Positions 19,828 to 28,457 of a DNA stretch of 64,000 bases are shown here, piece by piece. Below the pieces are notes generated by a model. It did no database searches and was not told the DNA's origin. It worked only from the letters and a program-made list of their open reading frames with translations. Source of the DNA: Pedobacter sp. PLR (GTDB lineage: Bacteria; Bacteroidota; Bacteroidia; Sphingobacteriales; Sphingobacteriaceae); contig NZ_JAPIVQ010000003.1 in assembly GCF_026239675.1 (NCBI RefSeq), forward strand, positions 310,001-374,000, given 5' to 3'. How positions within the stretch are numbered: the stretch's first letter is position 1; each line of letters opens with the position of its first letter. A program made the position numbers and the translations under genes.

Positions 19828-19858
19828 TCCGGTAAGAAGCTATTGTTTTCTTACCGGA
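19828..19858 (+). terminator. Hairpin after the FAH-family gene
   Basis: A perfect 11-bp stem TCCGGTAAGAA/TTCTTACCGGA has a 9-base loop. No T-run follows, so termination is probable but not certain. Confidence 0.5.
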
Positions 19859-19930
19859 TATATGATATGCTCTTTGCAGCCCATCGCTATTAAAATTCAG
19901 TAAGCCCTTTTTTAAACTACTTTTAGGGAG

Positions 19931-19938
19931 TAACTTTG
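19931..19938 (+). promoter_or_regulatory. -7 element of the flavin reductase gene
   Basis: TAACTTTG matches TAnnTTTG exactly and ends 23 bases before the ATG at 19962, so this gene has its own promoter. Confidence 0.6.
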
Positions 19939-19961
19939 ACCTTACACAAGCTCAAATAAAT

Positions 19962-20849
19962 ATGCTGACTATCGATGTAACCACACTTTCCCCTGTTCAA
20001 TTGCAAAACTATCTGCAATATGCGATTGCACCCAGACCTATCTGTTTTGCAAGCACCATTGATCAGGACGGAAACATCAACCTCAGCCCTTTCAGCTTTT
20101 TCAATATGTTCAGTACTAACCCACCAATGTGCATCTTTTCTCCATCGAGAAGGGTAAGGGATGGCAGTACTAAACACACCCTGGAAAACGTGCTGGAAGT
20201 AAAAGAATGTGTCATCAATATCGTCAACTATCCGATGGTACAGCAAATGAGTCTGGCCAGTACAGAATACATAAAGGGCATTAATGAGTTTGAAAAGGCT
20301 GGTTTTACCATGCTGCCTTCTCATCTGGTGAAGCCACCAAGAGTGGCAGAAGCACCCGTGCAAATGGAGTGTATCGTCAAAGAAGTAATTCATTTAGGAG
20401 ATCAGCCTGGCGCCGGCAACCTGATTCTGGCAGAAGTAAAGCTAATTCACATTCAGGAAGAAATACTGGATTCTGATGGTAAAATTGATCAGGAAAAGAT
20501 AGATCTTGTGGCCCGTTTGGGTGGCGACTGGTATTGTCGTGTGACCCCGGAAAGCTTGTTTAAAGTAGCAAAACCCTTAACCACACTGGGTATTGGCGTA
20601 GATGCCCTGCCTAAAGCAGTAAGAAACTCTTATGTGCTTTCGGGGAATGATCTTGGAAGATTAGGAAACATAGAACAACTGCCTTCGGCTGATGATGTGG
20701 ATGAAATGCAACGCAATAGCCAGGTGAAAGAAGTTTTAGACGCCACGATTGGCGATGCGAATAACCGCGAACGTGAACTTCATGAACTGGCAAAACAGTT
20801 TCTGGCAGCAGGAAATGTAGCGGATGCTTTAAAAATTGTATTGCTTTAA
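19962..20849 (+). CDS. Flavin reductase family (flavoredoxin-like) protein
   Basis: This 295-residue protein has the split-barrel FMN-binding domain of the flavin reductase/flavoredoxin family in its first ~200 residues: IAPRPICFASTIDQDGNINL, SPFSFFNMFSTNPPM and the ECVINIVN segment. The last ~90 residues form a helical extension (DEMQRNSQVKEVL, ERELHELAKQFLAAG) beyond the usual length. It could supply reduced flavin to an oxygenase or act as a flavin redox protein. It lies among the Phe/Tyr catabolic genes, but no known step of that pathway needs it, so its link to them is unproven. It converges on the NlpC/P60 gene. Confidence 0.85.
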   Translation: MLTIDVTTLSPVQLQNYLQYAIAPRPICFASTIDQDGNINLSPFSFFNMFSTNPPMCIFSPSRRVRDGSTKHTLENVLEVKECVINIVNYPMVQQMSLASTEYIKGINEFEKAGFTMLPSHLVKPPRVAEAPVQMECIVKEVIHLGDQPGAGNLILAEVKLIHIQEEILDSDGKIDQEKIDLVARLGGDWYCRVTPESLFKVAKPLTTLGIGVDALPKAVRNSYVLSGNDLGRLGNIEQLPSADDVDEMQRNSQVKEVLDATIGDANNRERELHELAKQFLAAGNVADALKIVLL

Positions 20850-20868
20850 ATGCAGCTAAAAAGCTTTT

Positions 20869-21402
20869 TTATAAGATACTTACTACTTTCATAAACCGTT
20901 TCTTATAGAAACCCTCGTTTAAGCTGGTAATAGTTACGCCTTTTGCAGCACCTGAAGAGGAGTGGATAAACTTGATCTCATCACCATCTACCGCAGAAAT
21001 AATGCCTACATGGCCAACACGACGAACGCGGCTGTTAGTGCCGGTAAAGATGATCACATCTCCAACCTGTGCATCAGCAAGCTTCTTGTCCTGTCCTTTG
21101 GTCGCAAAATCTCTTGAAGATCGTGGTGCATTAATACCAAAATTCTTAAACACATAGTTTACAAATCCGGAGCAGTCGAAACCTATTTTAGGATTGCTGG
21201 AAGCATAACGGTAACGCGTACCAATCATGGACTTTGCAAAAGATAACAAATTGCCTGGTTGAAATTTGCTGGCAGGAAGTGCCGGTAAGTTTTCCATTAT
21301 TTTGAAAACCATATCCTGATAAAGGACTGGCGACAATGACTGCGACTTTGCAGCAAACGTACTTATGGATAGAAACAGGAGGATTAGGATGCTTTTCTTC
21401 AT
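20869..21402 (-). CDS. Secreted NlpC/P60 cell-wall peptidase
   Basis: This 177-residue protein has a signal peptide (MKKSILILLFLSISTFAAKSQ) and a C40 papain-like domain. The catalytic Cys is in IGFDCSGFVNYVF, the His in RRVGHVGII, and the third polar position is in IKFIHSSS. Family members cut gamma-D-Glu-diaminopimelate bonds in peptidoglycan peptides in the periplasm. There is no SH3 or LysM targeting domain. A perfect inverted repeat lies directly upstream of its start (21411-21439). It follows the SDR gene on the same strand, 62 bases apart. Confidence 0.92.
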   Translation of the reverse strand: MKKSILILLFLSISTFAAKSQSLSPVLYQDMVFKIMENLPALPASKFQPGNLLSFAKSMIGTRYRYASSNPKIGFDCSGFVNYVFKNFGINAPRSSRDFATKGQDKKLADAQVGDVIIFTGTNSRVRRVGHVGIISAVDGDEIKFIHSSSGAAKGVTITSLNEGFYKKRFMKVVSIL

Positions 21403-21410
21403 AGGGATTG

Positions 21411-21439
21411 GGCTAAAGATAATAAAACTATCTTTAGCC
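21411..21439. repeat. Perfect inverted repeat between the SDR and NlpC/P60 genes
   Basis: GGCTAAAGATA and TATCTTTAGCC form an 11-bp stem with a 7-base loop, 8 bases before the NlpC/P60 start and 25 bases after the SDR stop. With no T-run on the minus strand it may be an RNA hairpin in the leader, a weak terminator, or a protein-binding site. Confidence 0.6.
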
Positions 21440-21464
21440 TAAAGTAATGTTGATAAGTAATTGA

Positions 21465-22166
21465 TTAAGGGGTGGTTACTGCTACTGGTAGCACTTTTCC
21501 ATTGAAAAACCGGTGTCCGGTCTTCGCAAAGTCGGCCACATATTTACCCATTTCAAAAGCCATAACAGGCGATTCATAGCCAGGGAAGGCCAGTTCCAGC
21601 ATTTCTGTTTGCGCAGAACCCAGAGCCAGACAATTCACTTTAATACCCGTTTCTGCCAATTCGGAAGCCAAACATTCGGTTAAGGTATGTAAGGCCGATT
21701 TGCTTGAAGAGTAAGCTGCAAGGCCAGGGAATTTTACACTGCCCTGAAAACCACCCATACTGCCAATGTTTACAATATGACTGCCGGCAGTCATTAAAGG
21801 CAATATATTCTGAATCATATTAAAATGACCCAAAACATTGCTTTCAAACATCTGATACAAATCATCTTTACTAGTTTCCAGGAAAGGCTTGTTGATCAAT
21901 GCACCCGCATTATTGATTAAAATATCTACTGTACCTAACTTTTCCTTCAGGAAAGGAACTAATACGGCATAATCATCATTTACAATGTCAAATTCTACCG
22001 GAAGCAACGTGCAATCCGGATTGAGACTTTTGGCAATTTCCAGCAGTTTACGCAGCTTGTCCGCAGAACGGGCAATACATACAACTTTATGCTCTTTGTA
22101 GTTTGCGAACTCTAATGCAGCTTCAAAACCAATCCCACTGCTCGCACCTGTTAATACTATATTCAT
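21465..22166 (-). CDS. Short-chain dehydrogenase/reductase
   Basis: This 233-residue protein is a classical SDR with the cofactor loop TGASSGIG (residues 6-13), the NNAG motif near 86, the catalytic Ser in VNIGSMGG and the YSSSK pair (Tyr-x3-Lys). It probably reduces or oxidises a small carbonyl/alcohol with NAD(P). Its ATG starts directly after the phenylalanine hydroxylase stop codon. Tight coupling to an enzyme that uses reduced pterin makes a quinonoid-dihydropterin-reductase-like role an attractive guess, but nothing in the sequence proves it. Confidence 0.88.
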   Translation of the reverse strand: MNIVLTGASSGIGFEAALEFANYKEHKVVCIARSADKLRKLLEIAKSLNPDCTLLPVEFDIVNDDYAVLVPFLKEKLGTVDILINNAGALINKPFLETSKDDLYQMFESNVLGHFNMIQNILPLMTAGSHIVNIGSMGGFQGSVKFPGLAAYSSSKSALHTLTECLASELAETGIKVNCLALGSAQTEMLELAFPGYESPVMAFEMGKYVADFAKTGHRFFNGKVLPVAVTTP

Positions 22167-23945
22167 TTAATCTTCTTCTGTAATCAATTGACTTACCGGA
22201 TTTTCAATCACATGTAAACCATCTGTAATTAATTTATGATGCTCTGGCTCATTTGCCGCTTTTAGTTCCAGGTAGATACGCACTTCTTTTTCCAGTTCAG
22301 GATCCAGATTCTTGTGGTACAGGATCTCCAGAATCTCTAAAGCAGCCAGCCAATCGTGACGATGTTCTGTTTTTAAAGCTTCAAATAAAGCAATGACCTG
22401 TTCATAATTTCTTTTGTCTTCTCTGATCGTGCGAACTTCCTTGTAAATCGCATGCAGCTGCTGCGTTTTCTCGTCGTAGGTTATCTTATGTGTTTGTTTA
22501 TCACTGATGTGTGTGATTTCTTCGTAAGCATCTTTATCAGCAGCACCATTAAATACGGAAACGATTTTCTCTCCGACAGCCATGTCATAAGTACCCCATT
22601 CCGGTTGGAAAAGCACATTGCCATTGTCTTCTTTTACGGTACAGTCCTCAAACACAATCAGGATTGTTTTACCGTTGTGTTGAAGAATATCTTTTACCAC
22701 ACCGTTAAGGTGGATTCCACTATCAAAAGTTACCTCTGCTCTGCTGCCTGTAGCAATACCTTGCTCCTGCAATTCCGCCAGACTAAGATCTTCCAATACC
22801 AGGCCGTTTAAGCGACCAACAGGAGAGGAGAAGCCGTCTTTATGGTAGAATTTACCATGACCTTCCAGTTGTTTCGAATCTACTGCCAATGCAGAAGGAC
22901 CTGTTGTTTTGATAAAAGTAAGCTCATCAGCGGTATTCAGTCCCATGTCTGTAAAGACACCGGTTACCTGCAATCCTGAGCTATAAACTGCCGTTGCAGG
23001 GTTTTTACACTCAATTGCTTTGACTACACTTTCTGCACCACCACGTCTGAATGCCATGGTATCGGCAAACTGCTCCAAAACATCAATCAGGTTCTGGAAG
23101 TTTTCCGTTACAAACAACTGTGGCTGCTGTTTCGTGATGTCATAAGCGTAATTGATCGTATCAATATTGTACCATAATTTGGTGACCTCTTCTTTCATAC
23201 AGCTCGAACTTTCTCCGATAGAAGAAAGCAGCCCTGCACCGTATATTTTCGGGTTTTCCAGTGTGCCGATCAAGCCGTATTCCACGGTCCACCAATGTAA
23301 ACGACCCAATAAGGACATTTCCGAAGGCTCACCCATGTTTTCTGAAACCACTTGTAAGTGTTTCTCCGCTTTTGCGATTTCCTGTTCCGGCGCATTTGCT
23401 GCCTCTTTTAAGATACTCAGGTTGCGAATAGCTTCATACAACTCAAAATCTTTCGAAGAAAACATGGCCTTAGCACCTATAGAGCCAAAATAGCTCAGGT
23501 AATTGTTGTAATCTGTATCTGCAATAATCGGGGCATGCCCGGCCGACTCATGGATAATATCCGGAGCTGGTGTATATTCAATGTGGTTAATCTGACGTAT
23601 GTCTGCTGCAATCACCAATACCCGGTAAGCCTGGTATTCCATGAAGGCCGCAGGCGGAATAAATCCATCTACAGTAACGGCACCCCAGCCTATTTTGCCA
23701 AGGTTATCGTTCATGGTTTGCAAATTCGGGATATGTTCTATACTTAAACCTGCGCGTTGCAAACCTTTGATATAAGGATAATAGGCCACTTGCTTCAGGT
23801 AGCTATAGTTTTGACGCATTACATAGCGCCAGACTGCCTGATCAATTGGCGTATATTTTTCATAATGCTGCTCTACAATAAATTGCCTTAAATGCTTAGG
23901 AAGCTTAGCTACTTGTGGATTGTTGAAGTCATTAAAATCACTCAT
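22167..23945 (-). CDS. phhA: Phenylalanine 4-monooxygenase with long C-terminal extension
   Basis: The first ~310 of 592 residues form a biopterin-dependent aromatic amino acid hydroxylase. The iron ligands are visible as His132 and His137 (IHESAGHAP) and Glu222 (TVEYGL). It hydroxylates phenylalanine to tyrosine. Ordinary bacterial PhhA is ~260-300 residues; here another ~280 residues follow, with a beta-rich part (GVVKDILQHNGKTILIVFED) and a helical tail. I do not recognise that extension. The gene is directly followed by an SDR and fits the hmgA-hppD-FAH set as the entry step from phenylalanine. Confidence 0.92.
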   Translation of the reverse strand: MSDFNDFNNPQVAKLPKHLRQFIVEQHYEKYTPIDQAVWRYVMRQNYSYLKQVAYYPYIKGLQRAGLSIEHIPNLQTMNDNLGKIGWGAVTVDGFIPPAAFMEYQAYRVLVIAADIRQINHIEYTPAPDIIHESAGHAPIIADTDYNNYLSYFGSIGAKAMFSSKDFELYEAIRNLSILKEAANAPEQEIAKAEKHLQVVSENMGEPSEMSLLGRLHWWTVEYGLIGTLENPKIYGAGLLSSIGESSSCMKEEVTKLWYNIDTINYAYDITKQQPQLFVTENFQNLIDVLEQFADTMAFRRGGAESVVKAIECKNPATAVYSSGLQVTGVFTDMGLNTADELTFIKTTGPSALAVDSKQLEGHGKFYHKDGFSSPVGRLNGLVLEDLSLAELQEQGIATGSRAEVTFDSGIHLNGVVKDILQHNGKTILIVFEDCTVKEDNGNVLFQPEWGTYDMAVGEKIVSVFNGAADKDAYEEITHISDKQTHKITYDEKTQQLHAIYKEVRTIREDKRNYEQVIALFEALKTEHRHDWLAALEILEILYHKNLDPELEKEVRIYLELKAANEPEHHKLITDGLHVIENPVSQLITEED

Positions 23946-24060
23946 TACCTATATGGTTTATATGGAGCCCAATATAAGAAAATCTATTTCTTCTCCTAAA
24001 CAAAACCCGCCTTGATTCCGAAAAATAACGGAAAGTAGACATTCCCGGGTCCTAAAATCC

Positions 24061-24546
24061 TTATTTCTTCACTTTGAAAGAAAAGTGCTTTTGAGAGAAA
24101 TAACTAAACACGGCAAGTAATACGGAAATGATCACTTTGGAAACTGTAGGGTAAAAACCAAAGGCTTCTATTAACACTTTTAACAAGGCATAATTGATCA
24201 GAATATTGGTGGCTACGACAGAGGCATATCTAAACAATTGAATCCTGCCTTTTAAGGTGGACTTTGTAAAGACCAGGTATTTATTCAGTGTAAAACCGAT
24301 GATAAAAGTAATCACAGACTCGATGGCAAATGCCGCAATTGGTGCGGTAATGAGCTTTGGCAGAAAGGAGATATTCAAATGAACATCCTGCTGTTTTAAC
24401 ACCCAGTTATAGACAATATAGTAAATCACAATTCCGGCAGCAGTTGTTGTGCCTCCGGAAGCGATATACCTGAATGTATGTAAGGAAATGTATTTCGAAA
24501 AAGGAGGATAGAAAAAGTCTATGAGCTTTAACAAAGCTTTACGCAT
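24061..24546 (-). CDS. GtrA family membrane protein
   Basis: This 161-residue protein has four hydrophobic helices and the GtrA signature in its first helix (LHTFRYIASGGTTTAAGIVIYYIVYN) and third (FIIGFTLNKYLVF). The family is thought to flip or help present polyprenyl-linked sugars for cell-surface polysaccharide decoration. It begins 5 bases after the LTA-synthase-like gene on the same strand, so the two form an operon for envelope modification. Confidence 0.9.
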   Translation of the reverse strand: MRKALLKLIDFFYPPFSKYISLHTFRYIASGGTTTAAGIVIYYIVYNWVLKQQDVHLNISFLPKLITAPIAAFAIESVITFIIGFTLNKYLVFTKSTLKGRIQLFRYASVVATNILINYALLKVLIEAFGFYPTVSKVIISVLLAVFSYFSQKHFSFKVKK

Positions 24547-24551
24547 ACTTA

Positions 24552-26480
24552 TTATTTATAGGTTAACTGGTTTGCGATCATTCTGTTGTTATACTGTTGT
24601 CTGAAAGCTTTTAATTTCTTTTCCATGGCAGCGGCAACTTCCGGTTCTTCTGCCAGAATATTGTGCTTACTGAGGCGGTCCTTTTTCAGGTTATATAAGG
24701 CAAGGTTATTCTTGCCATCATTTACCAGGTAATAATCGCCCATGTAAAAGTTAAAAGAACCATCGTTATTGTTCAGCACAAAGTTATCCGTTTTCTCCTC
24801 AAAAGCATCAAATCCCATGGAGAAATAAGGTTTGTCGTAATGTAGGTAATTCAAAACGGTAGGCATAATGTCTATTTGTTGCACCAGCTTATCTGATAAT
24901 CCTTTTAATGAGCCATCCGGGCGATAAAAGATAATCGGGATGGAGAAGTATCCGGGAGTATTTTGGTATTCCGGGTGATAAGAAACTGTAGCGTGATCAG
25001 CACAAAGTACAAATAACGTGTTCTTAAACCATGGCATGCCGGATGCGGTTTTAAAGAAATTGCGCAAGGCCATATCCGTATAACCCAGGGGCTCTTGTAC
25101 CGGAAGTGGTCCTTTAGGAAATTTACCTGCATATTCATCCGGAACACGGAAAGGGTGGTGGGAAGATAAAGTGAAGACACTGGCAAAGAATGGTTGTTTC
25201 AGCGTGTTCATCGTTTGCGCCGTGTATTGTAAAAAGGGATCGTCCCAAATGCCCCAGGTGCCATCAGAGTCACCAGTCTTTTGATATTCATTTTGTCCGA
25301 AATACTTCTTGATCCCTGCCAGGTTCGTATAAGAAGAAAAGCCCATAGAGCCATTCGGAGCACCATGAAAAAAGGCCGTTTCATAGCCTTCATCGCCTAG
25401 AATTTTAGCGATACTGGTGGTTTTGTTACCCGAATAAATCGAGAGTACAAAAGGTTCGTTGATGGAAGGAATACCGGTAATTATAGAAGGTAAGGCATCG
25501 ATAGACTTCCTGCCATTGGCAAAACTCCTGTTAAAAGTATAACTCTGAGCTGCTAAAGAATCCAGAAAAGGGGTGTATCCTTTGTATTTTCCGCCATCGA
25601 GGTCCTTGTTAAAGTAGCCTATATGCTCTTTTCCCAGACTTTCCACAATGATGAACATGACATTTAACCTGTTGAATTTTGCGGTATCTTTTTGTTGCTG
25701 TATCGGGTTGTAAATGGCATTTAAAGTTTGCTCATCATAGTAATTTAGTTGCTTTAACCTGGACGCTTTTAAGGTCCTGATGATGGCAAAAGGCGTGTTC
25801 AGTACCAGACTCATCTGATCCGGAGTATCCACAAATTCACCCGCATTGCTTAAAGTGATTGGTCTGGTACCAAATCCCCAACCGCCACGAACGCCGGTGA
25901 TGCACATTACAGCGATCATAAACATCAATACCGTATGTAAAACATAGACTGGCCAGGTAAAAACAGCTGTCTTTTTAACCTGGATCAATTGATATAATTT
26001 GATGAAGAACCCGATAAATACGGCCAGCAAAATCAACAGGTACCAATAGTCTTTCAGAAAATCACCAAAGAGTTTCAGCTTGTTATTCTCATTGCTAAAC
26101 TGGTTGAAAACCGTTGCTGTTGTTCTTTTAAGTGTAAATTTATAGTAAACGAAATCAATTAGATTGGCAACAATCCCTAAACTGTTGGTGATAATGAACC
26201 ACCATTTGAAAAACCTTTGATAACCTTCGTTATAACGGAAAGGAAAAGGAATTACATGCGCAAGAATATAAATCGCATTGATGTAGATTAAAGCGGAAAC
26301 ATCAAATTTTAGTCCACCCCAAAGGATGTAGAGGTACTTAGCGATTGTAATGTTTTGGAAGAGATCCTGATTGAAAAGGTAAAAACCGATTCTGCACAAG
26401 GTATATAGTAATAATAATATCAGAAAGCGATAAGCCAGCACCAGATAAAGGTTCAGGCCCGTTGTGTCTTTTATTTTCAA
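24552..26480 (-). CDS. LTA synthase-like membrane sulfatase/phosphotransferase
   Basis: This 642-residue protein has about five N-terminal membrane helices (1-220) followed by an extracytoplasmic sulfatase-fold domain. FIIVESLGKEHIGYF carries the first metal-binding Glu, NGRKSIDALPSIITG contains the nucleophile region, and ALCADHAT-like text (LFVLCADHATVSYHP) holds the later metal-binding Asp-His pair. Relatives transfer glycerol- or ethanolamine-phosphate from phospholipids to envelope glycans. Gram-negative Bacteroidota have no lipoteichoic acid, so the acceptor is probably another surface glycan. It leads an operon with gtrA. Confidence 0.9.
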   Translation of the reverse strand: MKIKDTTGLNLYLVLAYRFLILLLLYTLCRIGFYLFNQDLFQNITIAKYLYILWGGLKFDVSALIYINAIYILAHVIPFPFRYNEGYQRFFKWWFIITNSLGIVANLIDFVYYKFTLKRTTATVFNQFSNENNKLKLFGDFLKDYWYLLILLAVFIGFFIKLYQLIQVKKTAVFTWPVYVLHTVLMFMIAVMCITGVRGGWGFGTRPITLSNAGEFVDTPDQMSLVLNTPFAIIRTLKASRLKQLNYYDEQTLNAIYNPIQQQKDTAKFNRLNVMFIIVESLGKEHIGYFNKDLDGGKYKGYTPFLDSLAAQSYTFNRSFANGRKSIDALPSIITGIPSINEPFVLSIYSGNKTTSIAKILGDEGYETAFFHGAPNGSMGFSSYTNLAGIKKYFGQNEYQKTGDSDGTWGIWDDPFLQYTAQTMNTLKQPFFASVFTLSSHHPFRVPDEYAGKFPKGPLPVQEPLGYTDMALRNFFKTASGMPWFKNTLFVLCADHATVSYHPEYQNTPGYFSIPIIFYRPDGSLKGLSDKLVQQIDIMPTVLNYLHYDKPYFSMGFDAFEEKTDNFVLNNNDGSFNFYMGDYYLVNDGKNNLALYNLKKDRLSKHNILAEEPEVAAAMEKKLKAFRQQYNNRMIANQLTYK

Positions 26481-26497
26481 TTTTTAAATATTTGCTC

Positions 26498-26505
26498 CAA
26501 AGCTA
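26498..26505 (-). promoter_or_regulatory. -7 element of the LTA synthase-like gene
   Basis: On the minus strand this reads TAGCTTTG, an exact TAnnTTTG match ending 17 bases before the start codon. Confidence 0.6.
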
Positions 26506-26540
26506 AGTATTGATAATGATTTATTAATGGTAAATTAATC

Positions 26541-26575
26541 AAAAGGGCTATCTCCTTATGGAAGACAGCCCTTTT
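26541..26575 (-). terminator. Terminator of the glutamate-synthase-like gene
   Basis: The stem AAAAGGGCT/AGCCCTTTT with a 17-base loop is flanked by A and T runs. It lies 36 bases past the minus-strand stop at 26612. Confidence 0.75.
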
Positions 26576-26611
26576 TGATCATTGTTAGCTATTTCTCTAT
26601 AATATCATGCT

Positions 26612-28135
26612 CTAGGAAAAATAGATGTCTTTAAAGTTCAACGTTTTCGTCGTATCAATTCTTCTGTTGAAACGTTCTGGTTTAATCTCATTTAAGGTAT
26701 CAAAACCACAAGCTTCCATCAGCTCTATCGTAGCGTGAACGGTATTTTTATGGAAGTTGGCGACACGATGTTTCTTATCGGTTACGTCAATTCCTTTAAA
26801 TAAGCTTTTATCTTGAGTAGCAATACCTACAGGGCATTTACCACTGTCGCATTTAAGGGCCTGAATACAACCCAGGGCCATCATCATGCCTCTTGCACTA
26901 TAACAGGCATCTGCACCTAATGCAACGACGCGCATAATGTCAAATCCGGTAATGATTTTTCCTGAGGCCAGGATTTTAATGTCTTCTCTTAATCCGTATT
27001 GTTTCAAGGTGATGTTTACAAAAGCAAGGGCATCTAATAAAGGCATCCCTACATAATCTGTATATTCCAGCGGAGCGGCACCGGTTCCACCTTCTGCACC
27101 ATCAATGGTAATGAAATCCGGAGAAATTTTAGTGGCTACCATCGCTTCACAGATCTCAACAAACTCTTCTTTGCTACCGATACACAGTTTAAAGCCGACT
27201 GGTTTGCCACCTGAAAGCTCACGCAACTGTTGGATAAAGTGCATCAGACCTGTTGCATCAGAGAAGGTGCTGTGTGCTGGTGGAGAAAGGATCGTTGTTC
27301 CTGCTACCACATTTCTGATTTCTGCAATCTCAGGCGTATTTTTGGCTGCCGGTAAAATACCACCATGACCAGGTTTCGCACCCTGAGATAACTTCAGCTC
27401 AATCATTTTCACGTACTCTCTTTTTGAGTTCTTTTGAAACAGCGCGGCATCAAATTTACCTTCTGCATCTCTACAACCGAAATAACCGGTACCTACCTGC
27501 CAGATCAGGTCGCCACCACCTTTAACGTGATAAGGACTAATCCCACCTTCGCCGGTATTGTGTGCAAATTTATTCAAATGGGCACCATGGCTGAGCGATT
27601 GAATCGCTGTTTTGCTCAATGCACCAAAACTCATTGCTCCGATGTTCAGGATACTCAGGTCGTAAGGCTGTGAACATACCAAACCACCAACTTTCACTCT
27701 TAGGTCCATATTAGAAATCCTTTTCGGGTAAATACTGTGGGATACCCACTCATATCCTTCCTGATAAGGGTCTACCTGCATTCCGAAGGCTACTGTTTCT
27801 CTTTCATTTTTTGCTCTTTGGTAAACAATGGAACGCTGACGACGATTAAAAGGCTTTCCATCCAATTCCGATTCAAAGAAATACTGACGCATTTCTGGTC
27901 TGATGGATTCGAAGAAATAGCGTAAGCGGCCAATCACCGGATAATTGCGGAGAACGGCGTGTTTAGATTGAAAACGGTCGTATGCAAGAGCCGTAATCAG
28001 AATAACGGGCAACGCTATTAATAAATGGAAGGCAGATTTTTGATAAAATGCGTTCACGATTAAAGCGATAATGCCAAATAAGGCGATCCAAAGAAATACT
28101 GTTCCTAGTATGGAACGAAATCCTTTTTGTTTCAT
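26612..28135 (-). CDS. FMN-binding glutamate synthase family protein
   Basis: This 507-residue protein has two N-terminal membrane helices (about 12-50) and then the FMN/Fe-S barrel domain of glutamate synthase: NIGAMSFGALS, NTGEGGISPYH, GAKPGHGGILP, IDGAEGGTGAAPLE and the cluster motif CIQALKCDSGKCPVG. It lacks the glutaminase domain of GltB, so it is a stand-alone oxidoreductase of unsettled substrate, probably tied to the inner face of the membrane. It is monocistronic. The spacer upstream contains a structured RNA candidate on the other strand. Confidence 0.92.
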   Translation of the reverse strand: MKQKGFRSILGTVFLWIALFGIIALIVNAFYQKSAFHLLIALPVILITALAYDRFQSKHAVLRNYPVIGRLRYFFESIRPEMRQYFFESELDGKPFNRRQRSIVYQRAKNERETVAFGMQVDPYQEGYEWVSHSIYPKRISNMDLRVKVGGLVCSQPYDLSILNIGAMSFGALSKTAIQSLSHGAHLNKFAHNTGEGGISPYHVKGGGDLIWQVGTGYFGCRDAEGKFDAALFQKNSKREYVKMIELKLSQGAKPGHGGILPAAKNTPEIAEIRNVVAGTTILSPPAHSTFSDATGLMHFIQQLRELSGGKPVGFKLCIGSKEEFVEICEAMVATKISPDFITIDGAEGGTGAAPLEYTDYVGMPLLDALAFVNITLKQYGLREDIKILASGKIITGFDIMRVVALGADACYSARGMMMALGCIQALKCDSGKCPVGIATQDKSLFKGIDVTDKKHRVANFHKNTVHATIELMEACGFDTLNEIKPERFNRRIDTTKTLNFKDIYFS

Positions 28136-28230
28136 AAGATGGTGATAAATAAAAGTAAAATGAGCATCCTGAGGTATATGATTTTTGAATCTTATACCTT
28201 CAAAATGAATTTAAATAATAATTTTTCGAA

Positions 28231-28418
28231 TAGAATAGGCCCCTGAATCGAGAATCTTATGGCGAAGGACTCGGGGCTAAGAGAATAAAATCTCTCGAGG
28301 TACTCTGGAAAACAAAGCCGAAAGCGTAGTTCTCCCGCTCATATCGGCCGAAGCGTTTATACGCGGTGTTGTACTTATCGTCAGTTGTTTTCATTGGTGC
28401 AAAGCTCGGCACCTTTTT
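28231..28418 (+). ncRNA. Candidate structured non-coding RNA
   Basis: This GC-richer block lies between two minus-strand genes but ends in a plus-strand terminator. Helices visible by eye are GCCCC 28239-28243 with GGGGC 28273-28277, AGAGA 28280-28284 with TCTCT 28291-28295, a long-range GAAAACAA 28308-28315 with TTGTTTTC 28385-28392 enclosing GCCGA/TCGGC (28317-28321, 28344-28348) with AGCG/CGCT inside, and GCGT/ACGC (28353-28364). A poor -7 match (TAATTTTT) precedes it near 28219. It does not fit tmRNA, RNase P, SRP RNA or tRNA; a 6S-type RNA is possible but not shown. A 45-codon frame on the opposite strand (28394-28257) is the rival reading. Confidence 0.5.
28396..28418 (+). terminator. 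Terminator of the candidate RNA
   Basis: GGTGC (28396-28400) pairs with GCACC (28409-28413) and is followed by five T residues on the plus strand. No T-run exists on the minus side. Confidence 0.55.
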
Positions 28419-28457
28419 CCTCAATTCAAAGGAATTTGATGTTATTAATTGTAAAAA

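Noticed and set aside
28257..28394. tmRNA-like GENYA string and 45-codon frame in the antisense of the candidate RNA
   Set aside because: The GENYAF text lies in a frame that continues without the usual tag ending and no tRNA-like arms or CCA end exist; the plus-strand terminator supports an RNA on the other strand.
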